64,000 nucleotides of DNA from Christiangramia oceanisediminis (GTDB lineage: Bacteria > Bacteroidota > Bacteroidia > Flavobacteriales > Flavobacteriaceae): positions 992,001 through 1,056,000 of the forward strand of contig NZ_JANCNS010000001.1 in NCBI RefSeq assembly GCF_022570735.2. Direction: 5' to 3'. Below, in pieces: positions 35,899 to 45,088 of the stretch (its first letter is position 1; the number at the start of each line of letters is the position of its first letter). Both the position numbers and the translations under genes were made by a program. The notes beneath the pieces were generated by a model. It saw nothing but the letters and a program-made list of their open reading frames with translations. It was not told where the DNA came from and did no database searches.

Positions 35899-36949
35899 CT
35901 TTTTCCCCTTTCTTTTTTCTTTCATTGAAAAGATTCAACCTTTTTATCCAGGCCGTACTTCTCTCTAACACAAAGATATCTAGAAATAATAATGCCAAAG
36001 CCAATCCCAGGAACCATTGAAAATGAGATTTAAAATCGGCAAACTGTTTGGCTTCGAATTCGGTTCGTTCTATATTCTGAAGCTCCTCGCTAACCTGCTC
36101 TGTCACTTTACTCGTAACATTTCCTTCGATATAACTTCCCCTGGCCTGGTTTGCTATCTCCTGAAGGATCGATGGATTCAAGCGAGTGATCACCGTTTCA
36201 CCCTGTGAATCTTTCTTATAATTCTGGATCACTCCATTTCTTTTAATTGGGATAGGCCCGCCCTTCTCTGTTCCAACACCAATGGTGTAGATCCTGATGC
36301 CCATTTCGGCAGCCTGATCTGCGATATCCTCTACATTACCTTCATGATCTTCCCCATCACTGATTATGAACAAAACGCGGTTGGTTTGCTGTTCATCATC
36401 ATAATAGGTGGTGGCCAGTTCAATCGCATCGCTGATCGCCGTTCCCTGCGAGGAGATCATATCGGTATTCAGCGCCTGCAGGAACATCCTGGCAGCAGAG
36501 TAATCGGTTGTTATTGGAAGCTGCGGAAATGCTCCCCCGGCGTAGGCTATGATGCCAACCCGATCACTTCCGAGGTTAGAGAGGATCTGGCTTACCAGCT
36601 GCTTGGATTTTTCCAGTCGGCTTGGCGCTATATCCTCGGCATCCATACTTTTGGACACGTCAATCGCGAAAACGATATCCACACCTTCCCTTTTTACGGT
36701 TTCCAGTTTAGTGCCCATTTTCGGGTTTACCAGGGCGATCACCAGGCTGGAGATTGCCAGGATTACCAGCACGAGTTTTATAAAATATTTGGACCGAGAC
36801 CTGTTAGGTGCCAGGAATTTTAGCAGTTGCGGATCGGCAAATTTCTTACGTGTTCGGTTCTGCCAGTACATCAACACCAGGAAAAACAGGATGATCACCG
36901 GGATCACCAGTAAGAACCAAAACCAATTTTCTTCCTCGAGTACGAACAT
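35888..36949 (-). CDS. batB: BatB: von Willebrand A domain membrane protein
   Basis: The 353-residue protein has two N-terminal helices (about 8-28 and 57-77), a VWA domain (about 88-290) and a C-terminal helix (about 310-328). The metal-ion site DVSKSM with a downstream TDYSA and ISDGEDHEG (MIDAS residues) is intact. BatB probably forms a complex with BatA in the inner membrane under control of the MoxR ATPase. It lies one base after batA and overlaps batC. Confidence 0.92.
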   Translation of the reverse strand: MFVLEEENWFWFLLVIPVIILFFLVLMYWQNRTRKKFADPQLLKFLAPNRSRSKYFIKLVLVILAISSLVIALVNPKMGTKLETVKREGVDIVFAIDVSKSMDAEDIAPSRLEKSKQLVSQILSNLGSDRVGIIAYAGGAFPQLPITTDYSAARMFLQALNTDMISSQGTAISDAIELATTYYDDEQQTNRVLFIISDGEDHEGNVEDIADQAAEMGIRIYTIGVGTEKGGPIPIKRNGVIQNYKKDSQGETVITRLNPSILQEIANQARGSYIEGNVTSKVTEQVSEELQNIERTEFEAKQFADFKSHFQWFLGLALALLFLDIFVLERSTAWIKRLNLFNERKKKGEKDEN

Positions 36950-36950
36950 C

Positions 36951-37955
36951 TTAAATAAAGCTTCTAAATAGGGTTAAACGCAGTAGAATCTCCAGCAGGA
37001 GCAGGCCACCGGCAAGCAATACCAAAGGTCTGAATTTCTCATCATAATTATAATAGCGGAATTCCTCTATTTCGGTCTTTTCAAGGGAATCGATCTCGGC
37101 ATAGATCTCTTGCAGCTTTTCATTATCGGTTGCCCGGAAGTACTTCCCTCCGGTATCATTGGCGATTTCTTTAAGCAGATCTTCGTCAATCTCTACCTGC
37201 ACATTTCCAAACTGGAATCGCCCGTTGGCCAATGTACCTATAGGGGAAAGCGCCATCCCGTTGCTTCCCACTCCAATTGAATAAACCTTGATCCCAAACT
37301 CAACGGCCAGCTCGCTGGCGGTATTTGGATCTATAAAACCAGCATTGTTCACACCATCGGTGAGCAGGATGATAACCTTGCTTTCGGCCTCGCTATCCTT
37401 CAAACGATTCACGGCGGTAGCCAGGCCAGAGCCAATGGCCGTACCGTTTTCCAGCACATTATTGTATTCTATATCTTCCAGTGCGTCCAGCACTATAGCC
37501 TTGTCGCTGGTTATTGGTGTTTTCGTAAAGCTCTCACCTGCATACACCACAAGACCTATACGATCTCCAGGACGATCATTAATAAATTCTTCAGCAACTT
37601 CTTTTAAGGCATCCAGTCGGTTTGGCTGAAGATCCCGCGCCAGCATACTGGCCGAAACATCTATGGCCATCACGATATCAATTCCCTGGGTGCTGCTGGT
37701 TTGCGTGGTCACATCTACCGTTCGGGGCCTTGCCATGGCCATGATGATAAGCACCAGTACCAGCAATCTTAATACAAAAAGAACAGGACGCAGTTTGGCC
37801 AATATTCCGCTTTTTGCTTTAAAGCCTTTGGTAGAAGAAATCTTTAACTCGGCTGTTTGCTTATGGCGCTTCCAGAAATACCAGGCGATGGCCATTGGTA
37901 GCAACAATAGCAACCAAAAGAATTCCGGGTTTTCAAAGTTGAAATTAGCAAACAT
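36951..37955 (-). CDS. batA: BatA: von Willebrand A domain membrane protein
   Basis: The 334-residue protein has N-terminal helices (about 10-27 and 57-76), a VWA domain (about 88-290) with MIDAS residues in DVSASM, TPITSDK and LTDGVNNAG, and a C-terminal helix (about 310-330). It is paralogous to BatB next door. Its start overlaps the stop of the 548-residue gene by one base, so the genes are coupled. Confidence 0.92.
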   Translation of the reverse strand: MFANFNFENPEFFWLLLLLPMAIAWYFWKRHKQTAELKISSTKGFKAKSGILAKLRPVLFVLRLLVLVLIIMAMARPRTVDVTTQTSSTQGIDIVMAIDVSASMLARDLQPNRLDALKEVAEEFINDRPGDRIGLVVYAGESFTKTPITSDKAIVLDALEDIEYNNVLENGTAIGSGLATAVNRLKDSEAESKVIILLTDGVNNAGFIDPNTASELAVEFGIKVYSIGVGSNGMALSPIGTLANGRFQFGNVQVEIDEDLLKEIANDTGGKYFRATDNEKLQEIYAEIDSLEKTEIEEFRYYNYDEKFRPLVLLAGGLLLLEILLRLTLFRSFI

Positions 37956-39601
37956 TAGTTTAGATTATTTATTTCTACCGAGTTGATGATGCGTTCCGAG
38001 ATCTCCTTGGCATATTGATCATTTTCATTGAATATCACCACTATTTGTTCAAAACCTCCCTTTTCAGCGAAATTAAGGATCACATATTCATTTGGAATAC
38101 TTTCCCCGGTAATTGGATTAACCGCTTGCAGCGTACCAAAAACTTTCAATCCTTTCGCTCCATTGAGCGTGGTGAACTCTTCCTGTTTCATGATGATATT
38201 TCTTGCCCCCTGTTCTTCCAGATTAGCATAAATACCATCCACCGCTTTTTCAAGTTCAAAGTTCACTTCTCCCTGGAATTTGATGGTGCTCAGTGTAACA
38301 TAGAAATTGCTAAGCAAACTTCCATACATAAAGCTTTCAGAACCTACCATCATTCGCTCAACTTCTCTTGGCATTTCAATTTCCCCGCGAATCAGTACCT
38401 CAGGCGTGGTAACCGCCACAGCCGGATTTCCATATTCACTTCGTATCCACTCTCCCTCCAGCAATTCCTTGGTAGGGTGCCCCAGGTAGGTGTCCTTAAC
38501 ATATGTATAGCCTTTGGTTGCGATCAGTGCAGTGATGCCGATCACAATTACAAGTACACCAGCAGCAATTCCCAGGATAATCCTGCGTCTTTTTCGTTTT
38601 CTGGCTCGTTCAGCCCTGTAAGCCTCATCTATTTCCAGTTCCTCCTCGGTAGGCTCAGGCACCGAAGCCCTCAGGTCATCTATGATATGCTGAGTCCTGG
38701 AACGATCTTCCTTAGCCGTGATCACGTCGGGTTTAGAGCGTGCGAATTTGGCGAGGTCAGCGCGATTCAGCATTTTTCTAAAGTCTTCGATGGTAGAATC
38801 GCTAAGATTTAGTTTATGCTGATCTTTTTGTTCCTTAAGATAAGTGATCAATTCGCCGGTGGTCATTTCCAGTCCATGATCATAAATTTTCCTGTCGAGA
38901 TATTTTCTCGCGGCAAAACTCAATTGGGAATAATATTCCTTGATCTCCCGTTTTTCGAGCAATTGAGATTTATCGAGCTTTTCAAGCTCGGCCATCGCTT
39001 CTTCATAAGGTGGTAACTCCGGCTCTGCCTCATCCCGTCGTTTTTTCCGAATGATCAGGAATGCCACCAGCCCTCCGGCCAGCAGTATTCCCAGCAACCA
39101 CCATAACCAGGATGGAATACTGAATCGTGGCGGCACCTCAACGGCAGGTTTTATGGGATATAATTTCTGTTTGGTCGTATCTACGATCACATCATAGACT
39201 TCAACCGGAATGGAATCTGTATAAAAGCTATTGTTCCCAATCAGAACTTCCTGTGATGGGATCACGTACTTTCCTGAATCGAACTGGGTTAAGAAATATT
39301 CTTTAAGCAGTTTATAATTATCCTTATTTCTTATAGTATCGACCTCATAGGATTCAACCATTTCAAGCGGGGAGAAACTATCTCCTTCCGGAAACACAAC
39401 CAGATTTCCTGCAGCTGTTTCGACCTCAATGCTATAATTTATCTTTTCACCGATCTCGATCTCGGTTGAATCTACAGCAGCCGAAACCCTGGACTGTGCA
39501 TTGATATTTGCACTTACAAGGAAGAAGGATATAAAAAACAGAAATCCCAGGCAGCCTGAGATATGCGGTTTAGAATATGTAGGTATCTTGTTTCTGTACA
39601 T
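37955..39601 (-). CDS. Bat-operon membrane protein with BatD-like N-terminus and extra C-terminal domain
   Basis: The 548-residue protein has a signal peptide, then a BatD-like exported domain (about 38-140: VSAAVDSTEIEIGEKINYS). A membrane helix lies at about 167-188 (WLWWLLGILLAGGLVAFLII) and a cytoplasmic helical region at about 200-330. A second helix lies at about 342-362 (IILGIAAGVLVIVIGITALI). The extra domain (about 370-548) has a strand pattern including EEFTTLNGAKGLKVFGTLQ. The first part resembles DUF4381-like Bat proteins; the extra domain I cannot name. It sits between the DUF58 gene and batA. Confidence 0.75.
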   Translation of the reverse strand: MYRNKIPTYSKPHISGCLGFLFFISFFLVSANINAQSRVSAAVDSTEIEIGEKINYSIEVETAAGNLVVFPEGDSFSPLEMVESYEVDTIRNKDNYKLLKEYFLTQFDSGKYVIPSQEVLIGNNSFYTDSIPVEVYDVIVDTTKQKLYPIKPAVEVPPRFSIPSWLWWLLGILLAGGLVAFLIIRKKRRDEAEPELPPYEEAMAELEKLDKSQLLEKREIKEYYSQLSFAARKYLDRKIYDHGLEMTTGELITYLKEQKDQHKLNLSDSTIEDFRKMLNRADLAKFARSKPDVITAKEDRSRTQHIIDDLRASVPEPTEEELEIDEAYRAERARKRKRRRIILGIAAGVLVIVIGITALIATKGYTYVKDTYLGHPTKELLEGEWIRSEYGNPAVAVTTPEVLIRGEIEMPREVERMMVGSESFMYGSLLSNFYVTLSTIKFQGEVNFELEKAVDGIYANLEEQGARNIIMKQEEFTTLNGAKGLKVFGTLQAVNPITGESIPNEYVILNFAEKGGFEQIVVIFNENDQYAKEISERIINSVEINNLN

Positions 39602-39609
39602 TTTAGTTT

Positions 39610-40476
39610 CTAAGCTCTTCTTTTAAAATAACCCAACAACTTTTTTACATAGCTGTCATCTGTGCGGTTATTGATTATCCCGGCACCGCTGAGATTGAAA
39701 CTTTGATGAAAGTAATCCACGCGCTCCTGGAAATATTTGGAATAAGAATGCCTAACTGATCTGGATCCTGTATTTACCATTACATATTCACCAGATTCCT
39801 CATCCAGCATTTGCACCAGACCAAGGTTTGGAATGCTTTGTTCCATTTTATCAAAAACCCGTATTCCCGTAACATCATGTTTTCCGGCAACGATCTTCAG
39901 GGTTTGCTGGTAATCGTCTGCCATAAAATCTGAAAGGAGGAAAACAATGGCCTTCTTCTTCATTACGTTGGACAGGTATTTTAAGGCTCCGGCAATATCG
40001 GTCTTTTTACCCTGCGGCTGAAATTCGATTAGTTCGCGAATGATCCTTAATACATGCGAACGACCCTTTTTAGGCGGAATATAAAGTTCGATCTGGTCTG
40101 TAAACAAGAGTAGCCCGATCTTGTCATTATTCTGCGTGGCAGAAAAGGCAAGTGTCGCCGCGATCTCGGTAATGACCTCTTTTTTGAACTGTTGCTGAGT
40201 ACCGAACATTTCAGATCCCGAAATATCCACCATCAGCATCATGGTTAGTTCCCGTTCCTCCTCAAAAACCTTTACAAAAGGTTCATTATATCGGGCGGTC
40301 ACATTCCAGTCGATACTACGAACATCATCGCCAAACTGGTAAGCCCTTACCTCACTAAAGGTCATCCCCCTACCTTTAAAAGTAGAATGATATTCACCAC
40401 CAAAAACATGGTCGCTCAAGCGCCTTGTCTTGATCTCTATCTTCCTAACTTTTTTAAGTAGCTCCTTTGTATCCAT
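39610..40476 (-). CDS. DUF58 domain protein of the MoxR/Bat operon
   Basis: From the ATG at 40476 the product is 288 residues, beginning MDTKELLKKVRKIEIKTRR as in this family; an ATG 20 codons upstream falls in repetitive DNA. FGGEYHSTFKGRGMTFSEVRAYQFGDDVRSIDWNVTAR is the DUF58 signature region (about 25-62; motifs RGM, RAYQFGDD, IDWNVTAR). A VWA-like segment follows with MLMVDISGS. It is cytoplasmic and pairs with the MoxR ATPase. It is separated from moxR by the CAGT-rich spacer. Confidence 0.93.
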   Translation of the reverse strand: MDTKELLKKVRKIEIKTRRLSDHVFGGEYHSTFKGRGMTFSEVRAYQFGDDVRSIDWNVTARYNEPFVKVFEEERELTMMLMVDISGSEMFGTQQQFKKEVITEIAATLAFSATQNNDKIGLLLFTDQIELYIPPKKGRSHVLRIIRELIEFQPQGKKTDIAGALKYLSNVMKKKAIVFLLSDFMADDYQQTLKIVAGKHDVTGIRVFDKMEQSIPNLGLVQMLDEESGEYVMVNTGSRSVRHSYSKYFQERVDYFHQSFNLSGAGIINNRTDDSYVKKLLGYFKRRA

Positions 40477-40480
40477 CTTT

Positions 40481-40560
40481 TGAAGTGGGCAGTTTTCAGT
40501 CGCAGTAAGCAGTCTGTAAACCGGCAATTTTTTCACTGCCTAGTGCCACTGCCAACTGTT
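40481..40560. repeat. CAGT-rich intergenic repeat
   Basis: The spacer between moxR and the DUF58 gene contains repeated GCAGT/CAGT units on the minus strand (CAGTTGGCAGTGGCAC, then GGCAGTG, ACTGCTTACTGCGACTG and ACTGCCCACT). No gene or terminator is visible. Similar short intergenic CAGT runs are familiar from Bacteroidota chromosomes. Confidence 0.5.
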
Positions 40561-40568
40561 TACTAATT

Positions 40569-41573
40569 TTAAGGTACTTCAATCTCGTTTACGATCTTAT
40601 TGATAAGATCTTCTGAAGTAATATTTTCGGCCTCTGCCTCGTAGGTGATACCAATACGATGACGCAGTACATCGTGCACCACGGCCCTTACATCTTCCGG
40701 CACCACGTAACCGCGGCGCTTGATAAAAGCATAACATTTTGAAGCCACAGCCAGGTTAATACTACCCCTAGGAGAGGCACCAAAACTTATAAGCGGCTTT
40801 ATGTCTTCGAGATTGTATTTTTCAGGAGTACGGGTAGCGAATATGATATCAAGAATATATTTTTCGATCTTTTCATCCATGTAGACCTCGCGTACCGCAC
40901 TTTGCGCCCTTAAAATTTGTTCTAGACTCACAACCGGGTTCACTTTTTCGAACGCGCCTTTGAGGTTCGCACGAATAATGAGTTGCTCCTCGGCCATTTG
41001 CGGGTATTTGATGACGGTCTTTAGCATAAAACGGTCTACCTGTGCTTCTGGCAATGGATAGGTACCTTCCTGTTCCACCGGGTTTTGTGTGGCCATCACA
41101 AGGAAAGGCTTATCCAGAATAAAGGTTTCATCTCCAATGGTCACCTGTTTCTCCTGCATGGCTTCAAGCAATGCCGACTGCACTTTTGCAGGAGCACGGT
41201 TGATCTCATCTGCCAGCACGAAATTGGCAAAGATCGGCCCCTTCTTTATACTGAAATCATTCACCTTCATATTATAGATAAGCGTACCAATCACATCGGC
41301 AGGCAAAAGATCTGGAGTGAACTGGATTCGGCTGAACGAACCATGAACGGCTTGTGAAAGCGTGTTGATCGCTAAGGTCTTTGCCAGACCAGGAACTCCT
41401 TCCAGGAGGATGTGCCCCTGGCCGAGGAGGCCTATTAAAAGACGTTCTACCATGTGTCTCTGACCCACGATCACTTTGTTCATTTCAGTGACCAGCAGGT
41501 CTACGAATGCACTTTCTTTTTCAATTTTTTCGTTAATACTGGCTATATCAACAGATGAATCGTTTTCCATCAT
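40569..41573 (-). CDS. moxR: MoxR family AAA+ ATPase
   Basis: The 334-residue protein has Walker A in LEGVPGLAKT, Walker B in FVLADEINRAPAK, sensor 1 in MATQNPVEQEGTYPLPEAQ and the DRFMLK arginine-finger region, plus a C-terminal lid (ISFGASPRGSINL). The family acts as a chaperone that activates VWA proteins. It is the first gene of the moxR to batE operon, with a divergent-side gap of 150 bases to the upstream DUF4382 gene, whose terminator lies between them. Confidence 0.95.
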   Translation of the reverse strand: MMENDSSVDIASINEKIEKESAFVDLLVTEMNKVIVGQRHMVERLLIGLLGQGHILLEGVPGLAKTLAINTLSQAVHGSFSRIQFTPDLLPADVIGTLIYNMKVNDFSIKKGPIFANFVLADEINRAPAKVQSALLEAMQEKQVTIGDETFILDKPFLVMATQNPVEQEGTYPLPEAQVDRFMLKTVIKYPQMAEEQLIIRANLKGAFEKVNPVVSLEQILRAQSAVREVYMDEKIEKYILDIIFATRTPEKYNLEDIKPLISFGASPRGSINLAVASKCYAFIKRRGYVVPEDVRAVVHDVLRHRIGITYEAEAENITSEDLINKIVNEIEVP

Positions 41574-41670
41574 GATTTTCAGATTTTGATGTCGTGAATA
41601 TACGTACTTGAAGTAAGCGTCGCAAATTGAAAATTTATTGGATTTAGAATTGTTAAAAAAAGGTTAAATA

Positions 41671-41701
41671 AAAAAGGCGACATAGAAATGCCGCCTTTGA
41701 T
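41671..41701 (-). terminator. Terminator after the DUF4382 gene
   Basis: AAAGGCGACAT (41673-41683) pairs with ATGCCGCCTTT (41689-41699) with one mismatch, loop AGAAA. On the minus strand a T run follows. It separates the DUF4382 gene from moxR. Confidence 0.82.
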
Positions 41702-41727
41702 TTGAGTTTAGTTGTTTACTTGTATTT

Positions 41728-42573
41728 CTACAATTCGATCTCACCAAGATCGGTAGTTGCGTTAGGTTCTACTTCAACATCGGTAATGGTGAATACTGAA
41801 ATCCCGGCATCAGCTTCTGGAGTTACAACAAGATCATAAGTTCCTGCTGGCACACCATTCAATGAGAAATTACCTTCAGAATCGGTATAGGCCGAAATAT
41901 TCACTCCTTCACCGGTAAGGCTTACCGTATGCTGAATATTGGTTTCCAATCCAACCGGATCGATCACCGTTCCAACTACCACTCCTGCATTGGCTTCAGC
42001 ATTCACCCTGATTACAGGCTTAAGGATATAACCTCCGTTTCCGGTAGTTACAATAGATTCATCCACATCAAAATCAAGAATATAGGCATAGTTTTCACCA
42101 GCTTCAAAATCCTGGTTGATCTTTAGTTTCAAACCAGATTGCTGTGCGCTAGGAGTGTTCAATGGTTTTTTCTCACCATTCACGGTTACCGAGTTCTCTG
42201 TTCCAAGGATGAGTCTCATTTCGCTAACGTAACCTGCAGAAACTTCAGTATCTGCAAGCATTTGGGTCACACCACCGGTTAACGTTAGCAAATCATAAAC
42301 TCCGGTTTGAACATTTTCCAGGCTTACCCAGCCATCACCTTCAACTTCTCCTTCTACCTCGCCTTCGGTTACGCCTTCAATTTTGATTTGAACATCCTGC
42401 ACATCCACATGAACAGCATCATAATCTCCTGGAGCATCGGTCATCCTAACAGTTAAACTGGCTGTACCTTCACCTGTGCCGTTGGAATCATCATCACTAC
42501 AACTCATAAAAGTAAATGAAACGATTGCAGCCATGAACAGGCCTTTTAATGTTAGATCTTTAAAATAATTCAT
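41728..42573 (-). CDS. DUF4382 domain lipoprotein with carboxypeptidase-regulatory-like domain
   Basis: The 281-residue protein has a lipobox SFTFMSC (Cys25) and an acidic linker. DUF4382 (about 38-190) begins ASLTVRMTDAPGDYDAVHVDVQDVQIK. A C-terminal carboxypeptidase-regulatory/CNA-like beta sandwich (about 195-281) has the SEGNFSLNGVPAGTYDLVV motif. An internal EGEVEGEVEGDG stretch is a short Glu/Val repeat. It is a surface or periplasmic protein of unknown function, common in Bacteroidota, and is monocistronic. Confidence 0.88.
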   Translation of the reverse strand: MNYFKDLTLKGLFMAAIVSFTFMSCSDDDSNGTGEGTASLTVRMTDAPGDYDAVHVDVQDVQIKIEGVTEGEVEGEVEGDGWVSLENVQTGVYDLLTLTGGVTQMLADTEVSAGYVSEMRLILGTENSVTVNGEKKPLNTPSAQQSGLKLKINQDFEAGENYAYILDFDVDESIVTTGNGGYILKPVIRVNAEANAGVVVGTVIDPVGLETNIQHTVSLTGEGVNISAYTDSEGNFSLNGVPAGTYDLVVTPEADAGISVFTITDVEVEPNATTDLGEIEL

Positions 42574-42724
42574 AAGTAGATTTTATAGGTTTTGGAAGGG
42601 ATAACGGCAAGATGCATGCAAGAATTTTTTCATGCAGGTGTTTTTAACGTATTTTAACGCAACTTAACCAGGGTTTAATGAAATAAAAACCTGTTGAAAT
42701 CCTTATCATTTTAAAAAGAAAACC

Positions 42725-43474
42725 ATGTTAACAGCTTTAATTACAGGAGCTACCAGCGGAATTGGCAAGGCAACCGCCCTTAAGTTCGCGAGCGAGGGTA
42801 TGAACTTGATCTTATGCGGAAGAAGAACCAACAGGCTGGAGCAGCTACGTCAACAATTATCTGTGGAAACTGAGGTACAAATCCTCACTTTTGATGTAAG
42901 AAACCGCAGTGAAGTAAATGAAAGTTTGAATTCACTTCCGGAAGACTTCCGTAAAATTAATATTCTGATTAATAATGCCGGAAATGCTCATGGCCTGGAT
43001 CCAATCCAGCAAGGGAATGTGGAGGACTGGGATGCGATGATCGATATCAATGTAAAAGGATTGTTATATGTTAGCAAAGCTGTGATCCCAGGAATGATAG
43101 AACGAAAATCAGGACACATCATCAATATCGGTTCAACCGCAGGGAAGGAAGTCTATCCAAACGGAAATGTATATTGCGCGAGCAAGCATGCGGTAGATGC
43201 GATCAACCAGGGAATGCGCATCGACCTTAACGGAACGGGTATAAGGGTTGGAGCGGTGAATCCCGGCCTCACACAAACCGAATTCAGCGATGTGCGATTC
43301 AAGGGCGATACCAAAAAAGCCGAAAAGGTCTACCAGGGTTTCAATGCCCTTCAGCCAGAAGATATCGCCGATATAATTTATTTTGTGGTTACCAGACCAT
43401 ATCATGTAAATATTGCCGACCTTGTAGTGATGCCAACCGCCCAGGCGTCGAGCACGATCGTTCATAAGAATTGA
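42725..43474 (+). CDS. Short-chain dehydrogenase/reductase (YdfG-like)
   Basis: The 249-residue NAD(P)-dependent oxidoreductase has cofactor motif TGATSGIGKATAL, NNAGNA, and the catalytic Ser (NIGSTAGKE), Tyr and Lys (YCASKHAV). NADP preference is suggested by the CGRRTNRLEQL segment after the second strand. It resembles the YdfG family (3-hydroxy acid or serine dehydrogenases). The substrate is not determined. It is followed by the four-helix-bundle gene across an AT-rich gap of 30 bases. Confidence 0.93.
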   Translation: MLTALITGATSGIGKATALKFASEGMNLILCGRRTNRLEQLRQQLSVETEVQILTFDVRNRSEVNESLNSLPEDFRKINILINNAGNAHGLDPIQQGNVEDWDAMIDINVKGLLYVSKAVIPGMIERKSGHIINIGSTAGKEVYPNGNVYCASKHAVDAINQGMRIDLNGTGIRVGAVNPGLTQTEFSDVRFKGDTKKAEKVYQGFNALQPEDIADIIYFVVTRPYHVNIADLVVMPTAQASSTIVHKN

Positions 43475-43504
43475 TTATTTTTTATTCTTATTATTTATTC
43501 AGGC

Positions 43505-43894
43505 ATGGCTCATTACCAAAATTTTGAAGAACTGGAGATCTACAAATTAGCAAGAGCTCAATGCATGAGCATTTGGAAATTGATCAATTCAACCGAGCTA
43601 GCAAAAGATTACAGATTAAAAGACCAAATTAATGGCTCTTCAGGCTCCGTAATGGATAATATAGCAGAAGGTTTCGGAAGGGGAGGCAACAAAGAATTCA
43701 TCCAGTTTTTGAGTTTTGCCCGTGGTTCTAATCATGAAACAAAAGCACAGCTTCAGAGAGCTTTGGACAGAAATTATATATCCCAGACTGAATATCTGGA
43801 ACTAACGGAAAAGTCTGAAATTCTCAATGAACAAATCTCTAGATTCATCAACTATTTAAGATCCTCTGAAAGAAAAGGATCTAAATATGACTAA
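43505..43894 (+). CDS. Four-helix-bundle protein (23S rRNA IVP-like)
   Basis: The 129-residue protein matches the four-helix-bundle family first found in intervening sequences of 23S rRNA. FEELEIYKLARAQCMSIWKLI is helix 1, YRLKDQINGSSGSVMDNIAEGFGRGG is the signature helix-turn, and FIQFLSFARGSNHETKAQLQRA is the third helix. No rRNA is nearby. It sits between AT-rich flanks (43475-43504 and 43895-43950, the latter with repeated AATAGAAAAT), suggesting a mobile origin. Its function is unknown. Confidence 0.9.
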   Translation: MAHYQNFEELEIYKLARAQCMSIWKLINSTELAKDYRLKDQINGSSGSVMDNIAEGFGRGGNKEFIQFLSFARGSNHETKAQLQRALDRNYISQTEYLELTEKSEILNEQISRFINYLRSSERKGSKYD

Positions 43895-43950
43895 AAATTA
43901 AACCAATAGAAAATAGAAAATAAATAATAGTAATAGCCAATAGAAAATCC
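43895..43950. repeat. AT-rich spacer with repeated AATAGAAAAT units
   Basis: CAATAGAAAATAGAAAATAA and CAATAGAAAATCC units flank a run of short AT repeats between the four-helix-bundle gene and the AlbA-domain gene. No hairpin or promoter is clear. Confidence 0.5.
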
Positions 43951-45087
43951 ATGATCAACAAACGCCTGCTTATCAAGAACCTGCTCGCTCATAACGACGA
44001 GAACAGTTTCTATGATAAAAAACGGCAGTTGAATATTGGCGAACGCGAGGGCAAGGCTAAATTCTTAAAACATATCTGCGCACTTTCCAATTCCAATCCC
44101 GAGAACAATTCATATATCGTGATAGGCGTGGAAGATGAGGATAACCAAATTACCGGGATCGATTTCTTCGATGATAGTAAGATCCAGAACCTGGTGAATG
44201 CCTATTTGACGAATCCACCTATCATTTCTTATGAAAACATTCCTTTTCCACATCTACCGGACCATCTGGTGGTGGGCCTGGTAACCATTAGACCCAATCA
44301 TGGAAAGATCTGTTCCTTTAGAAAAAATATCTGGAAATATTATGGAGGTTCGGTTTTTTTCAGGGATGGAAGCATTAGCATGCCAAAGGTATTCGACATC
44401 GAGATCCAGGATGTTAACTCGGGCATCGTAGCCTCGATCGAAAATCATTCGCACAACAATATTGAACACACCCTGGACGGCGTTTTCGATTTTATGAAAA
44501 AAAGAAGGGATTACAATCCTACCTATAAGGTTTTTAAGGAGTATTTCGTGGTTTGCTGGGCAGGAAAGGAAAAGAAAATCAGGAATGAAACCTATTACTC
44601 CAGGGTAGACATTGAACTCATCAATGAACAGGTCAAGTTGTTTTATTCAGATCTTGACGAGGTAAGCATTAAGGTGGACAAGGATAATTTCAGTATCCTG
44701 GAATATGTTCACCTGGGATTTCATGACCAGTTCAAATATTACCCACTTGAGGAGGTAACCATCCGGTTTAAGGACAATGCGGGATATGATATCGACAGCA
44801 ATTTATTGTTTGAACCACCTCGATTCGATAAAAAGACCCTTTTTCATATCTACAATACCAACCTCGCGCTTATACAGAAATTAAAAAACGGGCATGAGCT
44901 TACCGAAAGTCAAAAGAAAGATCTCAAAAACCTGCCGTCAACATTTTTATTATGTTATTTGAATAATTTTAATGAGGCTTTAACCGAACTCGAAGAAGCC
45001 AAACCTTATCTTAAGGCCTACAGCAAGGAAATTTACCAGTCATACAAAGAAAGTATGCGAATTTTAAGAAAGGTAAAATATAACTAA
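43951..45087 (+). CDS. AlbA_2/Schlafen-type nucleic-acid-binding domain protein
   Basis: The 378-residue protein has an N-terminal AlbA_2 domain (about 10-145; GEREGKAKFLKHICALSNS, NSYIVIGVEDEDNQITGIDFFDD, IWKYYGGSVFFRDGSISMPK), the domain shared with Schlafen proteins. A unique region of about 230 residues follows, with KVFKEYFVVCWAGKEKKIRN and FYSDLDEVSIKVDKD. It ends in a helical segment. AlbA_2 proteins are often regulators or antiphage factors, but the job here is unproven. The phosphatase gene begins 1 base after it. Confidence 0.8.
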   Translation: MINKRLLIKNLLAHNDENSFYDKKRQLNIGEREGKAKFLKHICALSNSNPENNSYIVIGVEDEDNQITGIDFFDDSKIQNLVNAYLTNPPIISYENIPFPHLPDHLVVGLVTIRPNHGKICSFRKNIWKYYGGSVFFRDGSISMPKVFDIEIQDVNSGIVASIENHSHNNIEHTLDGVFDFMKKRRDYNPTYKVFKEYFVVCWAGKEKKIRNETYYSRVDIELINEQVKLFYSDLDEVSIKVDKDNFSILEYVHLGFHDQFKYYPLEEVTIRFKDNAGYDIDSNLLFEPPRFDKKTLFHIYNTNLALIQKLKNGHELTESQKKDLKNLPSTFLLCYLNNFNEALTELEEAKPYLKAYSKEIYQSYKESMRILRKVKYN

Positions 45088-45088
45088 T

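Noticed and set aside
43505-43894. Intervening sequence inside rRNA
   Set aside because: The four-helix-bundle gene resembles rRNA intervening-sequence genes, but no 23S rRNA sequence flanks it.
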